This document shows positions 32,086 through 40,948 of a DNA stretch of 47,306 nucleotides, piece by piece; the stretch's first letter is position 1, and each line of letters starts with the position of its first letter. Below the pieces are notes generated by a model that was given only the letters and a program-made list of their open reading frames with translations, did not search any database and was not told the DNA's origin. The stretch covers positions 1-47,306 of the forward strand of contig CATLAL010000018.1 of assembly GCA_949878425.1 (NCBI GenBank). The letters are read 5' to 3'. A program made the position numbers and the translations under genes. The stretch comes from an uncultured Oscillospiraceae bacterium. GTDB lineage: Bacteria > Bacillota > Clostridia > Oscillospirales > Oscillospiraceae.

Positions 32086-32114
32086 AGTTTACTCCTTTTT
32101 GCTGTACAAATCAA
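32086..32114 (-). promoter_or_regulatory. Promoter of hutH
   Basis: On the minus strand TTGATT (32114-32109), a 17-nt spacer and TAAACT (32091-32086), about 35 nt before the start codon. It gives a short leader without an obvious attenuator. Confidence 0.65.
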
Positions 32115-32219
32115 CCAGAAACAGGATAAAGAAAGTCCCATATTTCGTGCATCTTTTCTCCGGTGAACTGCCGCGCCGCTGTGCTAATATAATAAAGCGC
32201 CTATGCGGCGGAAAAAAAC

Positions 32220-32314
32220 CGCTGTTTGGGCGTGTTGTCGGTTTTAAAACAGACTGTAGGGCGTGACCAGTGGTCACGCCCTACAGCGGCTGCCGTTATT
32301 TTTGGTGATTGCCA
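32220..32314. repeat. Dispersed intergenic repeat, copy B, with perfect palindrome
   Basis: Same flanks as 10925-11005 (TTGTCGGTTTT-AAACAGACT; GCTGCCGTTATTTTTG), but with a 16-bp-arm palindrome in the middle (32254-32269 and 32271-32286, CTGTAGGGCGTGACCA type). The remaining 32315-32572 shows no gene. Confidence 0.65.
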
Positions 32315-32572
32315 AAGAGAATCAGCGGTCCCTTGCCTGGAGATGCAGCCCGCCCGCAAGGAGGAAGATCAGAGCGAACACAACATAGCCCCATATGGGA
32401 TCGTACGCGGAGAAGCTGTACCAAAATAGACTCAGCACACATCTTTGTGGCAAAAATTGCCCCTGCCAGCGCTAAAAAATCTTGAAATACACAAAGTATT
32501 CCGGCATTTTTTCTCGCAAAGCTGCATCCTTCGCTTATTGGTACGGCTTCTTATACAAAGCCGCGTCCCCTT

Positions 32573-33304
32573 TCAGAGGAATGTGACGCCCCGGCTGGCC
32601 AGGAAGCTGCGCAGCTTCTGGTACTTGTCCCGGCTCACCGGCAGGCAGGCTCCGCTGCCCAGCACCGCCTCATAGGTCTTGCCGAACCGGGCGGGGCGCA
32701 CGGAGACGATGCTGCCCAAGGGGGCCAGATAGGACTGGTGGATGCGGAAGAAGCCGAAGTCGGAAAAGACGGACTCCAGCTCGTCCAGGGAGTGGCGCAC
32801 CACGTAGGCCTCTCCGCCGGCCCGGAAGAGCTTTACCATCCTGTGCTCCTTGCCGATGTAGGCGATCTCCTCCGGTGAGAGCAGCACAAAGCCCTCGCTG
32901 GTGTCCACGGCAATACGCTCGTGGTCCCGCTGCCGCTGGCCCCTGGCCTCATAGCGCTCCAGAGTCTTGCGCAGGCGCATCAGGTCAATGGGCTTGGTGA
33001 GAAAATCCAGGGGCTCGTAGTCGTAGCTTCTGACCGCAAAGTCCACGTATCCCGTAAGAAATACGTACGGCACGCCCGGCTGCTCCTGGCGGAGGTAGTC
33101 GGCAATGGAAAAGCCGCTGGTATCCGGCATGTCGATATCCAGAAAGGCCATGTCAATCCTCTCCCGCCGGAGGACCTCCATGGTTTCGGCGGCAGACCGG
33201 GCACAGTGGATGCGCTCCGGGTCCACCAGCTGTCCCATGGCGGACCGGGACAGGCGCAGAGAGTTCTCATCGTCGTCCACAATCAGTACGGTGAGGGGGT
33301 TCAT
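32573..33304 (-). CDS. LytTR-family response regulator
   Basis: A 243-residue protein with a receiver domain (VLIVDDDENS; phospho-acceptor Asp56 in FLDIDMPD; FLTGY; FLTKPID with the conserved Lys). A LytTR DNA-binding domain follows (FVLLSPEEIAYIGKEHRMVKL, FGFFRIHQSYL). This is the AgrA/LytR architecture. Its start overlaps the kinase stop by 4 nt (ATGA), so translation is coupled. No target operon adjoins it and no agrB/agrD pair is present, so the signal and regulon are unknown. Confidence 0.92.
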   Translation of the reverse strand: MNPLTVLIVDDDENSLRLSRSAMGQLVDPERIHCARSAAETMEVLRRERIDMAFLDIDMPDTSGFSIADYLRQEQPGVPYVFLTGYVDFAVRSYDYEPLDFLTKPIDLMRLRKTLERYEARGQRQRDHERIAVDTSEGFVLLSPEEIAYIGKEHRMVKLFRAGGEAYVVRHSLDELESVFSDFGFFRIHQSYLAPLGSIVSVRPARFGKTYEAVLGSGACLPVSRDKYQKLRSFLASRGVTFL

Positions 33305-34584
33305 TGGGTCCCTCCTTCCAGACGCTGGGGGATTTTCGCCACAAAATGGATGACATCCCCGTCCAGACGGGAGTAGAGCACCCCCCGGTAGCGGCCCAGC
33401 AGGTGTTGGACGCTGGTCAGGCCAATGCCCTCGTGGCCGGCCTTGGTGGAGAGGCCCGGCTTGTAGATATCCCGGAGATACTCCTCCGCGTCCGCCACAG
33501 GAGCCAGCTTGTTGGCCACATGGATGATGCAGTTCTCCCCCCGCTTGAGGATATAGAGATGGATGCCGAAGGACTTATCCTCGTGGGTGCGGACCTCGTC
33601 AATGGCGTTTTGCAGAAGATTCCCAATCACCTTGTTGGTCTCGTAGACGCTGGTGGCTACGCAGGAGAGATCGTTCTGCACGTCCAGATGGAGCGCGATG
33701 CCGTCCTCCCGGGCCATGGTACAAAAGCTGTAGACCAGAGCGGCAATAGCCGGGTCCCGAATGGGCAGGAGGGTGTTCATATCCGCGGAGTCCCGGACCA
33801 GGTTGTTGAGATAGGCCCGGCAGTCCTCCAGATTCCCCTCGTTGACAAGGCCGGAGAGGGCCTGGACGTGAAAGTTATAGTCGTGGCGCTGGGAGCGGAT
33901 GACGCTCATAAACGCCTGCATCTCGCTGCGGTAGTCCTGGTCAATGAGGGTGGTCAGCCGCTCCCGGCGGTAGGCGGTCATCAGGCACACGCCGTAGAGC
34001 GCGCCCCAGAAGAGGGCGGCGCATACCCCGCCAAGAACAGCCGCCTGGAGCGGGGAGGCCGGATGCTCCGGCAGGAGGAGCACAGCCGTCTCCAGCGCCG
34101 CCATTCCCCCCAGCGCCACCCACACGTCGGCCCGGCGGACGGTCATGTGCTCCTGGCCCTTTCCGTCAAAGTACTCAGGCCAGTCCTCCGGCGGGGCGTG
34201 GCGGCTGACGGCCCGGGCCGCTCCCAGAAAGGCCGCCGTCAGAAGGCCGGCCATGGCCAAGGCCCACAGGGGGGAGAGAAACCATCCGACGGCGCGGCAC
34301 AAAGAGCCCAGCAGTCCGTAGGCCCCAACAGCCGTCAGGAGGGCGGCCAGCCGGTCCTCCCGCCCCCTGGCCCCCTGGAGGGGCAGCACGGGGCCCAGCA
34401 GGGCGAACGCCGCCAAAGACCAGTCCCCGCCGATGCCCGCCAGGGGCAGCAGAAAGGACAAAAGGGCGCAGAGGAGCCCGGCAGCCGCTGCGTCCGCCGC
34501 CGCCTCCCGCGGGGGCTGGCGGGTGAAGCGTCCGGCGGCGTACCAGGCCGCGGACGCGCAGAGAAAGACACTGACGCTGCGCAA
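33301..34584 (-). CDS. GHKL-domain sensor histidine kinase (AgrC-like)
   Basis: A 427-residue membrane kinase. About five to six hydrophobic segments fill residues 1-200. They are followed by the phospho-acceptor region FMSVIRSQRHDYNFHVQALSGLV and a GHKL ATPase domain (NLLQNAIDE, GLSTKAGHEGIGLTSV). The start is a TTG with GGGGAGG 8 nt upstream. It is the first gene of the pair with the LytTR regulator. It resembles peptide-sensing kinases of the AgrC/HPK10 group, but no peptide gene is seen nearby. Confidence 0.9.
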   Translation of the reverse strand: MRSVSVFLCASAAWYAAGRFTRQPPREAAADAAAAGLLCALLSFLLPLAGIGGDWSLAAFALLGPVLPLQGARGREDRLAALLTAVGAYGLLGSLCRAVGWFLSPLWALAMAGLLTAAFLGAARAVSRHAPPEDWPEYFDGKGQEHMTVRRADVWVALGGMAALETAVLLLPEHPASPLQAAVLGGVCAALFWGALYGVCLMTAYRRERLTTLIDQDYRSEMQAFMSVIRSQRHDYNFHVQALSGLVNEGNLEDCRAYLNNLVRDSADMNTLLPIRDPAIAALVYSFCTMAREDGIALHLDVQNDLSCVATSVYETNKVIGNLLQNAIDEVRTHEDKSFGIHLYILKRGENCIIHVANKLAPVADAEEYLRDIYKPGLSTKAGHEGIGLTSVQHLLGRYRGVLYSRLDGDVIHFVAKIPQRLEGGTQ

Positions 34585-34655
34585 AGTCCCCGCCTCCCCT
34601 CTTGTCCGCGCCCCAAACGTTTAAAATTGTAGCAATTATCAGAATACACAACATC

Positions 34656-34705
34656 TGTAGGGGCGAGCATTGCTCGCCCCTACAAGCGATTGGCAGCTAT
34701 TTTGA
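34656..34705. repeat. Dispersed palindromic repeat, copy C
   Basis: Perfect 14-bp arms TGTAGGGGCGAGCA/TGCTCGCCCCTACA around one T (34656-34684), followed by GGCAGCTATTTTG, a variant of the flank in copies A and B. It lies upstream of the kinase gene and the TSCPD gene. Confidence 0.6.
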
Positions 34706-34833
34706 ACATTTCTATAGTATACCATACTCTTCGCAGAAATGCAATCTTCCATGTGCCGTCCCTCTCCCGCCGCCCGAATAGACGTCTGAGGCGCCATATT
34801 GGACACGCTTTGGAACGGATTTGGCAAACCGCC

Positions 34834-34862
34834 TTGCGTTCCGGCTCAGGAGAGACTATACT
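34834..34862 (+). promoter_or_regulatory. Promoter of the TSCPD/trigger-factor-like/M16C genes
   Basis: TTGCGT (34834-34839), a 17-nt spacer and TATACT (34857-34862), 33 nt before the TSCPD start codon. Confidence 0.65.
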
Positions 34863-34895
34863 ATAAGAATCATTTTGCCTGAGGAGGAAGCAACT

Positions 34896-35156
34896 ATGGA
34901 TCGGCACTACACCTATACGCCGGAGGGCGTCTGCGCCAGCGAGATCTGCTTTGACATTGTGGACGGCATCCTCCACAACGTCAAATTTACCGGCGGCTGC
35001 CGGGGCAACACCCAGGGCGTGGCCCTGCTGGCGGAGGGCATGCGGGCGGAGGACGTGGTAAAGCGCCTGAAGGGCGTGGACTGCCACGGCGGCTTCTCCT
35101 GCCCGGACCAGCTGGCCAAGGCCATTACGGCGTGCCTGGCGGAGAGCCGGGCCTAG
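34896..35156 (+). CDS. TIGR03905-family TSCPD-domain protein
   Basis: An 86-residue protein with the TSCPD fold: YTPEGVCASEICFDIVDGILHNVKFTGGCRGNTQGVALLAEGM and a C-terminal GVDCHGGFSCPDQLAKAI. Conserved cysteines (VCAS, GGCRGN, DCHG, SCPDQ) suggest a metal site, as in the end of class II ribonucleotide reductases. GAGGAGG precedes the ATG. It stands 18 nt before a trigger-factor-like gene in the same direction. The biochemical role is unknown. Confidence 0.9.
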   Translation: MDRHYTYTPEGVCASEICFDIVDGILHNVKFTGGCRGNTQGVALLAEGMRAEDVVKRLKGVDCHGGFSCPDQLAKAITACLAESRA

Positions 35157-35174
35157 GGGAGGGGGGAGCCTGCT

Positions 35175-36074
35175 ATGAGCGACCAGATCATTCGCCAGCT
35201 CTGGGACTTCCGCCAGAGCGAGATCCCGGAGAAGCTGCTGGAGCTGAAGGTGAGCCAGGCCGCCGTGGAGGCGCGCCTGGCCGCGGCGGCGGAGCGGTTT
35301 TTAACCATCGAACCCGTCTCCGACGGCATCCGGAGGGGCGACATTGCGGCCCTGGAGCTGTCAGAGGGCGGGGAGACCCGGCGGGTCCAGATCAACGTGG
35401 GTCTGGGTTTTGCCGGAGATGCCCTTGAGGAGCGGCTCCTGGGCCTTTGCGCGGGGGCGGAGATCCCCGCGGAGGGCTGGAGCGCCCCGGGACGGATCGT
35501 CAGCGTCAAGCGGCGGATGGTCCCCGCGATGACGGACGAGCTTGCGGGCCGTCTGGGCCTGGAGGGCGTCTCCACGGTGGAGGCCTTCCGGACCTATCTC
35601 CAGGATCAGGAGGCCCGGCGGGTCCAGCGGGGCAAGACCCAGGCCCTGTGTGAAGTTGTCACTAAAGCGGTCCTGGAGCACTCGGATTTTGCGGACGTGG
35701 GCGAGGACAACGACGGCTACCGCCGGCTCTACCGGGGAACCGTGGCCCAGCTGGACGCCATGGGGGGCAGCCGGGAGGAGAATCTGGCCAAGATGCTGCG
35801 CCTGACGGACCAGAGCGGCGAGGCCTGCTGGGAGGCCCTCCGCGCCCAGTGCGCGGACATGGTGCGGCGCGCCGCCCTGGGGCAGGCCCTCGCCTCCCAG
35901 GACGGCACAGCCTTTACCCAGGAGGACGTCCTGCGCCAGTACCGGGACGCCGGCATGGAGCCCCCCGATGAGGACGGCCTGGCCGCCGGCTGTATGAACC
36001 TCTACATCCAGTACTTCCAGCAGAAGGTGGCCGACTACTACAGCGGCCGGTTCCATACGGTTCTGGTTCCGTAA
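35175..36074 (+). CDS. Trigger-factor-like chaperone lacking the ribosome-binding domain
   Basis: A 299-residue protein whose start (LKVSQAAVEARLAAAAERFLTIEPVSDGIRRGDIAALEL) aligns in style with the beginning of the trigger-factor PPIase domain. QINVGLGFAGDALEERLLGLCAGAEI corresponds to the FKBP-like core. The rest is the long helical SurA-like arm region of trigger factor. The N-terminal ribosome-docking domain (GFRKGK type) is absent and the FKBP pocket looks degenerate. GGGGAGG is upstream. It may be a free chaperone or a secretion-related foldase. Assignment is by pattern, so moderate. Confidence 0.6.
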   Translation: MSDQIIRQLWDFRQSEIPEKLLELKVSQAAVEARLAAAAERFLTIEPVSDGIRRGDIAALELSEGGETRRVQINVGLGFAGDALEERLLGLCAGAEIPAEGWSAPGRIVSVKRRMVPAMTDELAGRLGLEGVSTVEAFRTYLQDQEARRVQRGKTQALCEVVTKAVLEHSDFADVGEDNDGYRRLYRGTVAQLDAMGGSREENLAKMLRLTDQSGEACWEALRAQCADMVRRAALGQALASQDGTAFTQEDVLRQYRDAGMEPPDEDGLAAGCMNLYIQYFQQKVADYYSGRFHTVLVP

Positions 36075-36187
36075 ACCAGGGCCCCAGCCACAATAGGCGT
36101 GGTTTTGGACCAAATGGCGCAGGCCGCTTGCGCGGCCGGGAGAAATTCGATATACTGGGGCCATCAAATATAAGGAGGCAGATAGAG

Positions 36188-39097
36188 ATGGAAAACGGAA
36201 AGACTTACAGCGGGTTTACTGTGCGGGAGATTCGGCCCCTGCCGGAGCTGGAGGCGCGGCTTTACCGGATGGACCACGAGAAGAGCGGCGCGCGGCTGGT
36301 TTGGCTGGACCGGAAGGATGAGAACAAGACCTTCGGCATCGCCTTTCGCACCCTGCCCTCGGACGACACGGGCGTGTTCCACATCCTGGAGCACTCCGTC
36401 CTGTGCGGGTCGAATAAGTACCGGGTGAAGGAGCCCTTCGTGGAGCTGATGAAGAGCTCCATGAATACCTTCCTCAACGCCATGACCTTTCCGGACAAGA
36501 CCTTCTACCCCATTTCCAGCCGGAATCCCAAGGACTTTCTCAACCTGATGCGGGTGTACATGGACGCGGTGCTCCATCCGCTCATCTATACCAAGCCGGA
36601 GATCTTCCGCCAGGAGGGCTGGCACTACGAGATGCCCAAGGACGGCGGGGAGGTCTCCTATAAGGGCGTGGTGTTCAACGAGATGAAGGGGGCCTACGCC
36701 TCGGCGGACACCCTGCTGGGGCGGAGCGTGCTCCGCCAGCTCTTCCCGGATACCTGCTACGGCTGCGACTCCGGCGGCGACCCGGTCCACATCCCGGAGC
36801 TGACCTACGAGCAGTTCCTGGCCAGCCACCGGAAATTCTACCACCCCTCCAACTCCTACATCTTCCTGGACGGCCAGATGGACGTTCAGGAGGTCCTCTC
36901 CATCCTGGACGGCGAGTTCCTCTGCGCCTACGACAGGCAGGACGGACAGCCGGAATTCTCCCTCCAGGCCCCGGTGAAGAGCCCCCTCCTCCGAGCGTCC
37001 TACGAAATTTCGCCCAATGAGAGCGCCGCCAGCCGGGCGCGGCTGGCCTGGGGCTATGTGCTGGGGGACTACACCTGCCGGGAGGAGGTGACGGCCATGC
37101 ACGCCATCGCCGACGCACTGTGCGGCGGGAACCAGTCTCCCCTGAAGGAGCGGATCCTCTCCGCCGGACTGGGGCAGGACGTGTCCATCCAGGTGGAGGA
37201 CGGCATCCTCCAGCCCGTGGTTGTCCTGGAGGTCCGCAACATGGACGACTCCCGGGCCGGCGAGGTGGAGTCCGCCGTTCGCTCGGAGCTGGAGCGGCTG
37301 GTCCGGGAGGGAATGGACCACGAGCGGCTGGCGGCCACCCTGGCCAACATGGAGTTCCAGATGCGGGAGCGGGACTACGGCCGCATGCCCCAGGGGTTGG
37401 GCCTTGGCATGGGCGTGCTGGGCAGCTGGCTCTACGGCGGCGACCCGGCGGCCAATCTGGAGGTGGGGGAGCTCTTCGCCTCCCTGAACCGGAAGCTGGA
37501 GGAGGGCTATTTCGAGGCCCTGCTGGAGCGGACGCTCCTCCGCAGCGAGCACAGCTGCCAGGTGCTACTGGTTCCCTCCGCCACCCTGGGCGAGGAGAAC
37601 CGGGCGGCGGAAGCCGCCCGCCTGCGCTCCGCCGGCGGGAGCTGGACCCCGGCGGAGCGGGCCGCCCTGGAGGAGCAGCAGGCGGCTCTGGACGCCTGGC
37701 AGGCCTCCGTGGACACGCCGGAGGCCCTGGCCTCTATCCCCGCTCTGCGTCTGGAGGACATCCCCACGGAGCCGGAGGACGTTCCCCTGGAGGTGGGGGA
37801 GCTATGCGGCGTCCCCCTGCTGCGCCACCACATCCCCACCGGCGGCGTGGGCTATGTCTCGCTGTACTTTGACATCAGCGACCTCACAGCGGAGCAGCTC
37901 CCCTGCGCCGCCCTCCTCTGCGCCCTGCTGGGCGAGCTGGACACCGCCAGCCACGACAGCCTGACCCTGCAAAAGCTCCAGCGCCTTCTGCTGGGGGCCA
38001 TCCATTTCAGCATTGAGCCCTACGGCAGGGTCAACGAGCCGGACAGCTGCCGGACCTATCTGTGCGTGTCCTTCAGCGCCCTGGAGGCCAAGCTGGAGAA
38101 GGCCGCGGCCCTCATTCTGGAGATCGCCGCCTCCACTCGCTTCGACGACACCCGGCAGCTGCGGAATCTGGTGCGCCAGTACAGCGCCCAGATGGAGCAG
38201 AGCGCGGCGGCCAACGGCCACAGCTTTGCCGTCACCCGGGTGTCCGCCGGCTTCTCCGCCGAGGGCGCGGTCCGGGAGCACATCGGCGGCCTCTCCTACT
38301 GCCAGTGGCTCAAGGAGCTGGAGAGAAACTTTGACGGCCGCGCCGCCGCCCTGACGGAGCAGCTGCAGGGCCTGTGCGCCAGGATCTTCACCGCGGGACG
38401 TCTGACCATCGGCGTCACCGGCGTAGAGGACGCCTGCGCCGCTGCCCTGGAGCGGACGGTCCTGGCCCAGCTTCCGGCCGGGACCCGGGAGGACCTCCCC
38501 TGCGCCGTGGGCCCCTGGGGCGTGCGGAAGGAGGGCATTGTCCTCCCTGTGGACGTGTCCTTCGCCGCCCTGGGCGGCAGCCTGCTCCGGTATGGAATCC
38601 CCTACAGCGGTGCGCTCCGCGTCGCGAGCCGCGCCGTCACCCTGGCCTACCTTTGGAACGTCATCCGGGTCCAGGGCGGCGCCTATGGCACGGGAATGGG
38701 CGTCAGCGACTCCGGCAATGTGAGCTTCTACTCCTACCGTGACCCGGGCGCGGCCAGATCCCTGGCCTGCTACCGGCAGACGGCGGACTTTTTGACCCAG
38801 TTTTGCGGCGGCGCGCCGGACCTCACCGGCCTGATCATCGGCGCGGTGGCGGAGTCCGACCCCCTGATGCTGCCCAGCCGGAAGGGCCGCAACAGCGATG
38901 GGCTGTACCTCAAGGGCGTCACCTACGCCGACCGCCGCCGCCGCCGGGCGGAGATGCTCTCCGCCAAGCCGGAGGAGCTGGCGGCCATGGCCGAGGCGCT
39001 GCGGAAGCTGGGGGAGACCGGCGGCGTGTGCGTCGTGGGCTCCAAGGAGCAGATCGCTGCCTGCGGCCAGGAACTGGACCAGGTCTTTACCCTGTAA
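36188..39097 (+). CDS. M16C insulinase-family metalloprotease (PreP-like)
   Basis: A 969-residue peptidasome of the presequence-protease type. The inverted zinc motif is HILEH (65-69), with the distal ligand Glu165 in VVFNEMKGAYAS. The substrate-linked LFPDTCYGCDSGGDP and the later M16C-associated region follow. The C-terminal catalytically inactive half includes RYGIPYSGALRVASRA and VQGGAYGTGM. The ATG at 36188 has AGGAGG; an upstream ATG 20 codons earlier does not. Without a signal peptide it should degrade small peptides in the cytoplasm. It is followed by a strong terminator. Confidence 0.93.
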   Translation: MENGKTYSGFTVREIRPLPELEARLYRMDHEKSGARLVWLDRKDENKTFGIAFRTLPSDDTGVFHILEHSVLCGSNKYRVKEPFVELMKSSMNTFLNAMTFPDKTFYPISSRNPKDFLNLMRVYMDAVLHPLIYTKPEIFRQEGWHYEMPKDGGEVSYKGVVFNEMKGAYASADTLLGRSVLRQLFPDTCYGCDSGGDPVHIPELTYEQFLASHRKFYHPSNSYIFLDGQMDVQEVLSILDGEFLCAYDRQDGQPEFSLQAPVKSPLLRASYEISPNESAASRARLAWGYVLGDYTCREEVTAMHAIADALCGGNQSPLKERILSAGLGQDVSIQVEDGILQPVVVLEVRNMDDSRAGEVESAVRSELERLVREGMDHERLAATLANMEFQMRERDYGRMPQGLGLGMGVLGSWLYGGDPAANLEVGELFASLNRKLEEGYFEALLERTLLRSEHSCQVLLVPSATLGEENRAAEAARLRSAGGSWTPAERAALEEQQAALDAWQASVDTPEALASIPALRLEDIPTEPEDVPLEVGELCGVPLLRHHIPTGGVGYVSLYFDISDLTAEQLPCAALLCALLGELDTASHDSLTLQKLQRLLLGAIHFSIEPYGRVNEPDSCRTYLCVSFSALEAKLEKAAALILEIAASTRFDDTRQLRNLVRQYSAQMEQSAAANGHSFAVTRVSAGFSAEGAVREHIGGLSYCQWLKELERNFDGRAAALTEQLQGLCARIFTAGRLTIGVTGVEDACAAALERTVLAQLPAGTREDLPCAVGPWGVRKEGIVLPVDVSFAALGGSLLRYGIPYSGALRVASRAVTLAYLWNVIRVQGGAYGTGMGVSDSGNVSFYSYRDPGAARSLACYRQTADFLTQFCGGAPDLTGLIIGAVAESDPLMLPSRKGRNSDGLYLKGVTYADRRRRRAEMLSAKPEELAAMAEALRKLGETGGVCVVGSKEQIAACGQELDQVFTL

Positions 39098-39116
39098 TAT
39101 CATACGATACGAGCAA

Positions 39117-39149
39117 AGCGGCTCCCCGGCCTTTGGCCGGGGAGCCGCT
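39117..39149. terminator. Strong hairpin after the M16C gene
   Basis: Perfect 15-bp stem AGCGGCTCCCCGGCC/GGCCGGGGAGCCGCT with a TTT loop, in the 75-bp gap between the converging M16C and larE genes. There is no T-run. Confidence 0.7.
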
Positions 39150-39172
39150 CGTATGCGAAAAATATACGGTCT

Positions 39173-39925
39173 CTACACCTCCCGGCTCACCCGGGGGACG
39201 CGGTCCAGCCGGATCCGGGAAAAGTCCAGAAGGCGCTCCGCCTCCGGCAGAATCCGCAGGGCCAGCTCCATCTGCTCGGAGCGGACCTGGAGCAGGGCCT
39301 CCCGCCCCCGGAGCCGGAGGCGAAAGTCGGAGAGTCCCCGCTCCATCAGGAGGGCCTCCCCTCTGGACACCCGGTCCAGATCGGCCTGGGTGATGGCGGT
39401 ACCGGCGGGGACGCGGGTGGCGAGGCAGGCGTAGGAGGGCTTGTCCCACACCGCCAGGCCCGCCTCCCGGGCCAGACGCCGGATCTCCGCCTTCATAAGG
39501 CCGCACAGGCGCAGGGGCGATAGGACGCCCAGCTCCCTCAGAGCCCGCATGCCGGGCCGGTCCCCCGCGTCGTCGGAGGCGTTGCCGCCGTCCAGAACCA
39601 GGGGGAATCCATCCGCCCCGGCAGCCTCCAGCAGCCGGGAGAAGAGGGCCCGCTTGCAGTAGTAGCAGCGGTCCGGCGGGTTGGCGGCAGCCTCCGGAAC
39701 GGTGAGAATGTCAAAATCCAGGACCCGCAGGGGCGCGCCCAACTGGGCGGCGGTGTCCCGGGCGTCCTCCAGCTCAAAGTCCGGCTGAAAGGGGGTGCGG
39801 ACAAAGTAGGCGGCGGTCCGCCGGGCGTACCGGACCGCCTCATGGAGCAGCCAGGCGGAGTCCACGCCGCCGGAAAAAGCCACGGCGGCCTCCGGGTGCT
39901 CCGCAAAGAATTCCCGCATGGTCAT
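39173..39925 (-). CDS. larE: LarE-type ATP-dependent sacrificial sulfur transferase
   Basis: A 250-residue PP-loop enzyme with SGGVDS (18-23), a DRCYYCKRALF segment and a PSYACLATR motif. In that motif Cys167 corresponds to the cysteine that LarE sacrifices to make the nickel-pincer cofactor of lactate racemase. The ATG at 39925 with GGGAG upstream was chosen among three close starts. It starts 15 nt after the deacetylase gene and is co-transcribed with it. larA, larB and larC are not in the window. It could also serve another nickel-pincer enzyme. Confidence 0.88.
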   Translation of the reverse strand: MTMREFFAEHPEAAVAFSGGVDSAWLLHEAVRYARRTAAYFVRTPFQPDFELEDARDTAAQLGAPLRVLDFDILTVPEAAANPPDRCYYCKRALFSRLLEAAGADGFPLVLDGGNASDDAGDRPGMRALRELGVLSPLRLCGLMKAEIRRLAREAGLAVWDKPSYACLATRVPAGTAITQADLDRVSRGEALLMERGLSDFRLRLRGREALLQVRSEQMELALRILPEAERLLDFSRIRLDRVPRVSREV

Positions 39926-39940
39926 ATATGGCGCTCCCAA

Positions 39941-40834
39941 TCAACTGACGGCGTCCAGCCGGTTCACCAGCATGCTGCCGTCTATGCTCTCCGTGACGTT
40001 AAAGCGTCCCATCCGGCGCATGGAATCCGTCCTGCCGGTGTACAGCGTGTTGCCCCGCTCGTCAATGGTAAAGGTGAGGGAGATCCCCTCCTCCTCCAGC
40101 AGCCGGTCCGTCTCCTCGGACCAGTAGCCAAAGGGAAAGGCCAGAGCCATCAGCTCCGTGGCCACCCGCCCCTCCCGCCGCTCCCGGAAGAGGTCCATGT
40201 CCTCCCGGAGGGCCTGCCGGTAGTCCTCCTCCGCCTCCCCCTCCAGGGGCAGCATGCCATCCCGGGGTCCGTACCCGTAGCTGGCCAGCTGGTGCATGTC
40301 AAAGGTGTGGGACTGGAGGTCCAACACTCCCTTTTCCACCCAGCTTACGGCCTCCTCATAGGCAAACCGGGCCTGCCAGAAGGGCTCGCCGGAGTGGACA
40401 TATACCGGCTCCCCCTCGTTGATGCCGATGACAAAGACCGTGGCGCACATGCCAAGCTCCTCCAGAATGGGGGCGGCGATCTCCAGATTGCTGGCGTAGC
40501 CGTCGTCCATGGTGATAAGGACCGGCTTGTCCGGCAGGGGCTCGCCGTCGAGAACAAAATCACGTATCTGCTCCAGAGTGACGGCATGGTAGCCGGCCCG
40601 GTGCAGAGCGGTCATCTGCTCCCGGAACCGCCCCTCGGATACCACCGTGCCCAGCAGCTCCTCCCCGGCCTGCTCCTTCTCCTCCGCCGCCTGGTCGGTT
40701 ACAAAGTGGTGGTACATCAGCACCGGCAGTCGGCAGCGCTGGCCGCTGAACGTGCCAAACCGGATATCCAGCCACAGGCACAGCAGCACCGCCGCCAGAA
40801 TTCCGGCGGCAATCTGCCTCCAATATTTCTTCAA
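39941..40834 (-). CDS. Membrane-anchored polysaccharide deacetylase (NodB domain)
   Basis: A 297-residue carbohydrate esterase family 4 protein. An N-terminal hydrophobic segment (AAGILAAVLLCLWL) anchors it outside the membrane. The NodB fold shows LMYHHF, the catalytic ITMDDGY and SHTFDMH with the metal histidines, and AFPFGYWSEE. A TTG start at 40834 was chosen because GGGAGG lies 7 nt upstream; an ATG-type start 21 codons earlier would add an unneeded polar leader. The likely substrate is peptidoglycan or another acetylated wall glycan. It lies between ricT and larE. Confidence 0.88.
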   Translation of the reverse strand: MKKYWRQIAAGILAAVLLCLWLDIRFGTFSGQRCRLPVLMYHHFVTDQAAEEKEQAGEELLGTVVSEGRFREQMTALHRAGYHAVTLEQIRDFVLDGEPLPDKPVLITMDDGYASNLEIAAPILEELGMCATVFVIGINEGEPVYVHSGEPFWQARFAYEEAVSWVEKGVLDLQSHTFDMHQLASYGYGPRDGMLPLEGEAEEDYRQALREDMDLFRERREGRVATELMALAFPFGYWSEETDRLLEEEGISLTFTIDERGNTLYTGRTDSMRRMGRFNVTESIDGSMLVNRLDAVS

Positions 40835-40899
40835 AGGGGCACCTCCCGCAAAGCTGATTTTCTCTGTGATCATATCACATTGCTTTACACCTGTCAATC

Positions 40900-40935
40900 A
40901 AAAATTGCGGCCACCCCGGGGTGGCCGCAATTTTT
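40900..40935. terminator. Perfect 18-bp terminator palindrome
   Basis: AAAAATTGCGGCCACCCC directly followed by its exact reverse complement, ending in TTTTT on both strands. It lies just after the leftward ricT gene and upstream of the deacetylase. Confidence 0.85.
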
Positions 40936-40948
40936 AGAGAGACATCGC

